From assembly GCA_002394465.1 (NCBI GenBank), contig DGTU01000076.1:1-26864 (forward strand): DNA of 26,864 nt, written 5' to 3'. The position numbers and the translations under genes were made by a program. The notes below the pieces were generated by a model. That model was not told where the DNA came from. It worked only from the letters and a program-made list of their open reading frames with translations, and made no database searches. Each line of letters starts with the position of its first letter. The stretch's first letter is position 1. Below, piece after piece: positions 21,935-26,864 of the stretch. The stretch is from Treponema sp. UBA4328. GTDB lineage: Bacteria; Spirochaetota; Spirochaetia; Treponematales; Treponemataceae.

Positions 21935-24175
21935 TTATTTGAGAACTGAATCAACGAGTTTCTTGAAGTCAGAATCAAGCTCTACGTCTTCACCGCCGTC
22001 AGAAATTTCAATTTCGTAGGTTCCGTCCTCGTTTTCAACAATTGAATCTTTCTGTTCGGGCGTAAGGTCGCGGATATTGTCATTATTTGCAGCAAAAGAA
22101 GTGAACATGAACGGATTTGAATCTTTTTCTGATTCAAGTTCAATGAGGCTGTCTGCCTGGTTTTCCTCTTTTTCTTCACTTTCTTCGATAACGGGACTCA
22201 GGTTAACGTACATGTTGTCATCGATTTTTTCCCGGATTGCGTCAACTTCAGCTTCGGTTTTTTCTTTTTCGTCTGAAGGTTCTTCCTGAGTGTCTGCTTC
22301 ATAATCATCTTCAGCAGAATCTGAATCGCCGTCATCGTCAAGGAATGAGAAGTCCATCTTGCCGATATCGAAGTTTTCTACAACAGTGTTATCCTGCTCC
22401 TGAGTTTCTTCTGAGGCACTCGGAGAACTGAAGGTCATTTCTTCAGCGAGGTCATATACGGTCTGATCGCTTTCACGCGGAGCCGGTTCTTCATCGAATT
22501 CATCAATATCAACGGTTTCCGTGAGGGCAGGGGAAGTTGTTTCTTCTATTTCATCAATCTCTTCAGCTTCTTCGGCGTCAGAAACTTCTTCTGCTTCATC
22601 GAGGGCTTCAATTTCCTCAGCGTCTTCTGCTTCCTGGATTTCTTCAATTTCTTCTGCTTCAGCAGTTTCTTCTATTTCATTAATCTCTTCAATTTCCTCA
22701 ATTTCTTCCGGTTCTTCAGGGACTGGCTTTTGTGCCTGAACTGCAGGTGCCGGCTTAGCAGTTGAAACGTCTTGGGCACGTGCCGGGCTTCCTTCAATTG
22801 ATGCTGCCTGAATGCGCAGTTTTCCGCTTCCGAGTATGTCTTCAAGAACTTTTTTGAGTTCGGCAGTGTCGATTGAAGCCTTGTTTCCGAGGAGGTTTGT
22901 CTGTGTCTTTACTCCGAGGGCATTTAATATTTCATTCCAGCTTGATTCAAGGAGTTTATCGACCTCTTTTGAGTGTTTCCTTCCGCGCTTTCCGAGGCTG
23001 TTTTTGATTTCTGCAGTCAGTTCGCTCCTGCGGCCTGATATTCCTTCCGGGAGTGATTTGAGTTCGCCTGAATCTTTTTTGTCTATGTATTCGGTGATGA
23101 ATGCAAGCTGGAAGCGCCTGATTCTGTCTTTTATTACCGTCATGTCATCCTGATGAAGGTTGAGGACAAGGAATACAATCAGGAACAGGGTAATGAAAAT
23201 TATTGCAAGGAAAAGGAATTTTGCTTCATCTGACATCGTAAGCGAGCGGTCGTCAAAAACAAAAGAAATGAATGCCCCTGAATCAGTTTTTCTTGTAAAA
23301 AGATGCAGGTTCTGTGTCTGTGATGATGCGAGGGCTTCTGCCGTGATGTCCTTTACGTCGAGCGGTGAGTCAGAAAGCCATATTTCAAGGATCTTTTCTT
23401 CGAGTACCGAATTATTTATAAGGGGAATGTCACTCAGGCCGAATACAAAGCCGCCTGCAGTGAAAGATTCATCTGCAAAAATTGAACCGGTTCCGCTGAG
23501 GCTGATTATATCTTTTGAAAGAAGATAGCGGTTGAAGCCTGAGGCATCACAGTAGAAGAGGGCAGTTCCTTCCTTTGCGCCGCTTTCAGCAAACATTGGA
23601 ACTGAATAAATGATGCAGCTTTCGGTTTTCCTGCTGTTTTCATTTTTTACTACATAATATGTACTTTTAAAGCTTTCATTCTGAGGAACATCAAGTTCCC
23701 TGAACTGAATCTTTGAATACGGCTGTCCCGGAGTTTTCGCATAGTCATTATATGAAGTCTGCCGTTCATTCCGGCTCTTTAAATCCTGTCCCTGTCGGGT
23801 AAATGTTGAGAAATGAATGTGCCTTCCCGTAGTATCAATAAGCCTTATTCCGAGCAGGCCTTCCGTTTCCTGAATGAGGGAGCCTGTCAGACGCGTACGT
23901 TTATTCTGCTCCTGGGCAGAAGATTCCTTCTTGAAGAAAGAATGTACTTCAGGCGATGACGCATAGTTTGCAAAGCGTTCAGTGAGAGAGGATGTATATT
24001 CTTTTCCTGCCTGATCAATTTCAGTGATATTTTTTTCTATGCTGTTCAATATCCGCGGCTGGTAGAATTTGATTTCGATCACGCTGAAAAGTCCCGTGAA
24101 GGAAATGACTACGAAAGCCGAGAACGCAAGAATACATATCAGCAGGCTTAATGCTGTTTTTCTGGCTCCAGACAT
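21935..24175 (-). CDS. Two-TM sensor-like membrane protein with long acidic cytoplasmic tail, unknown function
   Basis: 746 aa. TM1 lies at about 10-32 and TM2 at about 320-340; between them is a periplasmic region of about 285 residues, sized and placed like a double-Cache sensor, though I cannot assign a family. The cytoplasmic part starts with basic helices (KDRIRRFQLAFITEYIDKK, ...GRRSELTAEIKNSLGKRGRKH), then WNEILNALGVKTQTNLLGN, and a very acidic low-complexity tract at about 484-550 made of EEIEEI/AEEIDEIEE units. A further acidic region leads to a conserved-looking C-terminus (NPFMFTSFAANNDNIRDLTPEQ, SDFKKLVDSVLK). There is no kinase, cyclase, HAMP or MCP signalling domain, so its output is unknown. 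It may organise partners at the membrane. It seems monocistronic, with a TATAAT box about 16 nt before the start. Confidence 0.8.
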   Translation of the reverse strand: MSGARKTALSLLICILAFSAFVVISFTGLFSVIEIKFYQPRILNSIEKNITEIDQAGKEYTSSLTERFANYASSPEVHSFFKKESSAQEQNKRTRLTGSLIQETEGLLGIRLIDTTGRHIHFSTFTRQGQDLKSRNERQTSYNDYAKTPGQPYSKIQFRELDVPQNESFKSTYYVVKNENSRKTESCIIYSVPMFAESGAKEGTALFYCDASGFNRYLLSKDIISLSGTGSIFADESFTAGGFVFGLSDIPLINNSVLEEKILEIWLSDSPLDVKDITAEALASSQTQNLHLFTRKTDSGAFISFVFDDRSLTMSDEAKFLFLAIIFITLFLIVFLVLNLHQDDMTVIKDRIRRFQLAFITEYIDKKDSGELKSLPEGISGRRSELTAEIKNSLGKRGRKHSKEVDKLLESSWNEILNALGVKTQTNLLGNKASIDTAELKKVLEDILGSGKLRIQAASIEGSPARAQDVSTAKPAPAVQAQKPVPEEPEEIEEIEEINEIEETAEAEEIEEIQEAEDAEEIEALDEAEEVSDAEEAEEIDEIEETTSPALTETVDIDEFDEEPAPRESDQTVYDLAEEMTFSSPSASEETQEQDNTVVENFDIGKMDFSFLDDDGDSDSAEDDYEADTQEEPSDEKEKTEAEVDAIREKIDDNMYVNLSPVIEESEEKEENQADSLIELESEKDSNPFMFTSFAANNDNIRDLTPEQKDSIVENEDGTYEIEISDGGEDVELDSDFKKLVDSVLK

Positions 24176-24190
24176 AATACTTTTGTACTC

Positions 24191-24196
24191 ATTATA
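24191..24196 (-). promoter_or_regulatory. -10 box for the 746-aa membrane protein gene
   Basis: The reverse strand reads TATAAT exactly, with 15 nt between it and the ATG at 24175. This gives a leader of only about 8 nt and no clear Shine-Dalgarno sequence. The -35 candidate TGGAAC at 17-nt spacing is weak. Confidence 0.4.
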
Positions 24197-24297
24197 ACTT
24201 CGGCATCATTTAAGTTCCACTCAAATATTTTTTTTAATAATCCGGTTTTTTCCTTCTGCTTTTGATTATTCAGGGAGGAGCATTTTTTATAATATAG

Positions 24298-24326
24298 TTG
24301 TGAATTGTTCAATTATCTGTTATTCT
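24298..24326 (+). promoter_or_regulatory. Promoter of the membrane-lipid operon (leaderless type)
   Basis: TTGTGA, a 17-nt spacer, then TATTCT. The -10 box ends 10 nt before the ATG at 24337, and no Shine-Dalgarno sequence is present. The -35 region TTGTGAATTGTTCAATT matches the one in front of nudC at 15 of 17 bases. Confidence 0.5.
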
Positions 24327-24336
24327 TATTGAATAT

Positions 24337-25029
24337 ATGAAAGACACTGATGCGGAAACTTCTGAGATTCCTGCAGAATACACTGAAAACGCAGAAACGC
24401 AGAATCCTGTTGAAAACAAATATGCAGCCCTCATTGAGCAGAAAGGTTATATTGCAAAGCGTATTTTTACAATTATAATCGTTCTTGCAATTATCGGAGG
24501 CGGTGTTTTTTATTACCTTAACAGGGAACAGTTCAACACATTCGAGGCTTTCAGGGAATTCATAAAAGGTTTCGGATATCTTGGACCTCTCGTACTTATT
24601 GTTTTTCAGTGCCTTAAGGTTATCTATGGTGTTATTCCTGGTGCCATCGGCTGTATTGCCGGAGCCGGTATTTATGGATGGTGGCAGGGGTTCATATATA
24701 ATTACATCGGCATTTGTGCCGGTTCGCTGCTTGTGTTTCTTTTATCCAGAAAATTCGGAATGGGACTTATGTCACAGATTTTCTCGGAAAAAAAATACAA
24801 TGCCGGCATGCGCTTTATGAACAGATGGAATAAAAACTTTTCCATCTTTCTGTGGGTGGCAATTTGTTTTCCGTGGGCGCCTGATGACTTTCTGTGCTAC
24901 ATCTCCGGAATGACAAATATGAAATTCAAACGATTTTTGTTTATTGTTCTTACTGCAAAACCATGGGCTATCCTTATGTACAGCCTGATTTTTGGTTTTG
25001 TTGCTGAGAAAGTAGACACAATAATGTAG
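24337..25029 (+). CDS. VTT-domain (TVP38/TMEM64/DedA-like) membrane protein
   Basis: 230 aa. A hydrophilic, acidic N-terminus (about 1-42) precedes TM1 (IFTIIIVLAIIGGGVFYYL). The SNARE-associated/VTT core then shows the typical pattern GYLGPLVLIVFQCLKVIYGVIPG, AGAGIYGWWQGFIYNYIGICAGSLLVFLLSRKFG and the C-terminal FPWAPDDFLCYISGMTNMKFKRFL helix-loop with its Pro-Asp element. Relatives (DedA, TVP38/TMEM64, VMP1/TMEM41B) are linked to lipid flipping or scrambling and membrane homeostasis; the exact substrate here is not known. It lies 10 nt before pssA on the same strand, so it probably works with PE synthesis, for example by moving phospholipid between leaflets. That link is inference from operon context. 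Confidence 0.88.
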   Translation: MKDTDAETSEIPAEYTENAETQNPVENKYAALIEQKGYIAKRIFTIIIVLAIIGGGVFYYLNREQFNTFEAFREFIKGFGYLGPLVLIVFQCLKVIYGVIPGAIGCIAGAGIYGWWQGFIYNYIGICAGSLLVFLLSRKFGMGLMSQIFSEKKYNAGMRFMNRWNKNFSIFLWVAICFPWAPDDFLCYISGMTNMKFKRFLFIVLTAKPWAILMYSLIFGFVAEKVDTIM

Positions 25030-25039
25030 GGGTCTTTTT

Positions 25040-25864
25040 ATGGGTATGTTAGGAGTTTATAACTATACTGTTATATTGACTTATCTCGGAATGCTGTTTT
25101 CTTTTGCAGGAATCCATTTCGTATTTTCTGATATCGACAGAAGCTTTCCTCTTGCGATTCTCTGTCTTATGATCGCCGGCGTTATGGATATGTTTGACGG
25201 CAAGGTTGCTTCAACAAAGAAAAACCGTACGCCTTCTGAAAAACTGTTCGGAATCCAGATTGATTCTATGGCTGATATCATCAGTTACGGCGTATTCCCG
25301 GCACTTATCGTATACAAGCTTGCTTCCCTGAACGGTCAGAATTCAAATTTTACTCAGGAACATCCTGTAGGAAAAATCGTAGTAATCTGTATCTGTGCAC
25401 TTTACCTTCTCTGTGCACTTATCCGCCTTTCATATTTCAATGTTGATGAGATGGAACGCCAGGAAAAGACTGACGACTGCCGCCATGAATACAGGGGACT
25501 TCCGGTTACAAGCATTGCACTTATCCTTCCGTTTGTATTCATTGTAAGCTACTACTCAGGAATTAAAACTCCGCCTATCATTCCGTGTGCTTTCCTTCTT
25601 GCAGTAATGTCATTTGCATTCATTCTTCCGTTCAAGATGCCTAAACCTCATTTCTGGGGAAAAATTTTCATGGTCATCATCGGAATGGCAGAATTTGCAC
25701 TTGTAATCTGCGGAAAGGTTTATTACATCGAGACAAAAAAGGCTTTGAATGAAGAAGCTTTGAAAACGGTTTCTGTCGAAACTGCTGCAGAAGCACATGA
25801 CATTGAGACTGATTCCGTACTTTTTGAAAATACAGAGATAAAGAATGATGAAAACAAACAGTAA
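25040..25864 (+). CDS. pssA: CDP-diacylglycerol-serine O-phosphatidyltransferase (PS synthase)
   Basis: 274 aa, polytopic. The CDP-alcohol phosphotransferase active-site motif is visible: Asp50-x2-Asp53-Gly54-x2-Ala57, then Gly71-x3-Asp75-x3-Asp79 (MDMFDGKVAS ... GIQIDSMAD). The four aspartates bind metal and CDP-DAG. The usual Arg after Ala57 is Ser58, and the segment between Ala57 and Gly71 is longer than the generic motif, which I recall as normal in the PS synthase subgroup with an RTxxEKxFGIQIDS stretch. It makes phosphatidylserine from CDP-DAG and serine, and Psd encoded next converts that to PE. A 30-residue hydrophilic C-terminal tail (KALNEEALKTVSVETAAEA...) is extra. The ribosome-binding site AGGGG lies 7 nt before the ATG. 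The 3' end overlaps the psd start by 20 nt. Confidence 0.88.
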   Translation: MGMLGVYNYTVILTYLGMLFSFAGIHFVFSDIDRSFPLAILCLMIAGVMDMFDGKVASTKKNRTPSEKLFGIQIDSMADIISYGVFPALIVYKLASLNGQNSNFTQEHPVGKIVVICICALYLLCALIRLSYFNVDEMERQEKTDDCRHEYRGLPVTSIALILPFVFIVSYYSGIKTPPIIPCAFLLAVMSFAFILPFKMPKPHFWGKIFMVIIGMAEFALVICGKVYYIETKKALNEEALKTVSVETAAEAHDIETDSVLFENTEIKNDENKQ

Positions 25865-26687
25865 TCCCAACGACAAATCCGTGGCGTTCCTTTACGGGAA
25901 TGCCTTCGGCAGGGTATTGCTTCAGTTTATCCTGTTCATAAAAATCCCGAAACTTCTTGGTTTTTATCTGAGAACCCGTCTTTCAAAGGGAAGGGTTAAA
26001 AAATTCATTGCACAGCATAATATCGACATGAGTGAATTTGAAGGCATTAAGTTTAAGACCTTCAATGATTTTTTTACCCGCAGAAAGAATATCGAAGTCA
26101 ATGTTCCTGAGGAAAGCCTGATTGCTCCGAGCGACAGTGCCCTGAGCGTCTTTAAGATTGAAGAAAATTCGGTATTCCGTATCAAGGGATTTGACTATAC
26201 CCTCGAAGATTTTTTTGCAAACAAAAGCGTTACACCGGATTTTGAAGAAACGCTGAAGTCTTTTGCCGGCGGAGACTGCCTTGTGTTCCGTCTTGCTGCA
26301 ACTGACTATCACCGTTACTGCTACATAGATTCCGGCTCCCTTGAAAAAAATCACTTCATTAAGGGTAGGCTTTATTCAGTTCAGCCGGCTGCCTGCGAAA
26401 ATTACAGGGTTTATACAAAAAACCGCCGTTCATGGACAATCCTTCATACAGATCACTTTGGTGACGTTGCCCAGATTGAAGTCGGCGCATTCAGCGTCGG
26501 CGGAATCTGTAATCATCACGAAGACTACAGGTTCAGGAAGGGTGAAGAGAAGGGATACTTTGACCTTCACGGATCGACAATCGTACTTCTTTTTAAGAAA
26601 GGTGCCGTAAAGCTTAAGGATGAAATCCTTGAGGGAACAAAAGACGGCGCTGAATACAGGGTAAAATACGGCCAGATAATCGGATGA
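25845..26687 (+). CDS. psd: Phosphatidylserine decarboxylase proenzyme
   Basis: 280 aa. Family marks are ISPSDS-like APSDSALSVFKI, FRLAATDYHRYCYIDSG (catalytic His region), the VQPAACENYRVYTKNRRSW segment, VAQIEVGAFSVGGI and the self-cleavage motif HGSTIVLLF. Cleavage before Ser244 would give a 243-residue beta chain and a 37-residue alpha chain starting with a pyruvoyl group. The enzyme decarboxylates phosphatidylserine to phosphatidylethanolamine at the inner membrane. The start overlaps the end of pssA by 20 nt in another frame; two adjacent ATG codons (25845 and 25848) are possible starts and the ribosome-binding site is weak, so translation probably depends on coupling to pssA. A terminator follows. 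Confidence 0.93.
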   Translation: MMKTNSNPNDKSVAFLYGNAFGRVLLQFILFIKIPKLLGFYLRTRLSKGRVKKFIAQHNIDMSEFEGIKFKTFNDFFTRRKNIEVNVPEESLIAPSDSALSVFKIEENSVFRIKGFDYTLEDFFANKSVTPDFEETLKSFAGGDCLVFRLAATDYHRYCYIDSGSLEKNHFIKGRLYSVQPAACENYRVYTKNRRSWTILHTDHFGDVAQIEVGAFSVGGICNHHEDYRFRKGEEKGYFDLHGSTIVLLFKKGAVKLKDEILEGTKDGAEYRVKYGQIIG

Positions 26688-26710
26688 AATAATGCATTTA
26701 CCTTTTAATG

Positions 26711-26747
26711 AAAGCCCGTTTTTCGTAATGAAGAACTGGCTTTTTTT
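26711..26747 (+). terminator. Terminator of the membrane-lipid operon
   Basis: The stem AAAGCC/GGCTTT continues past one mismatch into GTTTTTC/GAAGAAC with a 5-nt loop, followed by seven T residues. It lies 24 nt past the psd stop. Confidence 0.8.
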
Positions 26748-26753
26748 ATTGTC

Positions 26754-26776
26754 ATTGCCGGGCTTGCCCCGGCAAT
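26754..26776. repeat. Palindromic intergenic element
   Basis: ATTGCCGGG and CCCGGCAAT form a perfect 9-bp inverted repeat around CTTGC. It sits directly after the psd terminator and has no T-run, so it is not an ordinary second terminator. It resembles dispersed extragenic palindromes of the type TCATTGCCGGGCTTG..., but only one copy is in this window. Confidence 0.5.
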
Positions 26777-26824
26777 CTTGTTTCTCTTGTTTATAACTCC
26801 AAAATTCAGTATCCTAATGTCACT

Positions 26825-26864
26825 ATGAAAGAACTTGAATTAAAATACGGATGCAATCCGAACC
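26825..26864 (+). CDS. AICAR formyltransferase (PurH-like), first 13 codons
   Basis: Only the N-terminus MKELELKYGCNPN is visible before the right edge. It matches, from memory, the start of the stand-alone AICAR formyltransferase/PurH-like proteins of Clostridia and spirochaetes (KYGCNPNQK...), which act in the last steps of purine synthesis. A CCTAAT box ends 6 nt before the ATG and there is no Shine-Dalgarno sequence, so it may be leaderless. With 13 residues the assignment is tentative. Confidence 0.55.
   Translation, partial: MKELELKYGCNPN

Noticed and set aside
22531..22720. Repetitive TTCTTC-type DNA as a CRISPR or regulatory repeat array
   Set aside because: The units are irregular, in frame, and encode the acidic protein tract. 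There are no constant repeats with unique spacers.
22521..22739. Forward-strand Ser-rich ORF (SSISSISSASS repeats)
   Set aside because: It is the antisense reading of the acidic Glu/Ile tract of the 746-aa membrane protein. The composition is explained by that repeat, and it has no ribosome-binding site.

Overview
The window looks like chromosomal DNA of a Treponema (Spirochaetota), probably a host-associated or gut/rumen species. This is inferred from gene content: GTP-type PEP carboxykinase, lipoproteins with relaxed spirochaetal lipoboxes, a UPF0164/PorV-like outer membrane protein, SpoIIE/STAS partner switching, a phosphatidylserine synthase of the spirochaete/Clostridia type, and several long conserved proteins of unknown function. 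I ran no database search, so the genus is a judgement. Gene density is high. There is no rRNA, tRNA, CRISPR array, transposase or prophage gene that I can see.

Layout. 1-452 (-): 5' part of pckG. 587-4821 (+): a two-gene unit of a receptor-type class III adenylate cyclase (14-blade Reg_prop double propeller, Y_Y_Y, one TM, cyclase) and an orphan urea/amide-type substrate-binding lipoprotein, closed by a terminator. 4905-5870 (+): hslO (Hsp33), converging with a leftward operon (10605-5867) of two SpoIIE-type PP2C phosphatases, one STAS anti-anti-sigma factor and a VanY-like D,D-carboxypeptidase lipoprotein. 10749-13861 (+): nudC, a four-S1-domain RNA-binding protein and aroC, ending in a bidirectional terminator. 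13907-14857 (-): a stand-alone TrpX/ABC_sub_bind lipoprotein. 19134-14999 (-): a PorV/UPF0164-like barrel protein translationally coupled to a ~1030-aa FlgD-Ig-repeat/OmpA protein.

19135-19566 is the only long stretch without a clear gene. It holds the promoter of the outer membrane operon, a strong leftward terminator with no recognised gene in front of it, a possible 35-codon ORF, a 21-bp-period direct repeat, and a good rightward promoter for a membrane-embedded LuxR-type regulator (19567-20361). 20413-21924 (+) and 24175-21935 (-) are two long conserved-looking proteins of unknown function that converge with a 10-bp gap. 24337-26687 (+) is a membrane-lipid operon (VTT/TVP38 protein, phosphatidylserine synthase, phosphatidylserine decarboxylase), followed by a terminator, a palindromic repeat and the first 13 codons of an AICAR-formyltransferase-like gene at the right edge.

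How the genes fit together. Several modules join outside sensing to cytoplasmic signalling: propeller receptor to cAMP, membrane phosphatases to STAS, and membrane LuxR to DNA. Others serve the envelope: OmpA/PorV, VanY and PE synthesis. The most notable system is the cyclase, which carries the ectodomain of Bacteroidetes hybrid two-component sensors on an adenylate cyclase and is paired with a transporter-less binding protein. A second recurring theme is rightward genes whose predicted -10 box ends only 6-10 nt before the ATG with no Shine-Dalgarno sequence, which suggests leaderless mRNAs.
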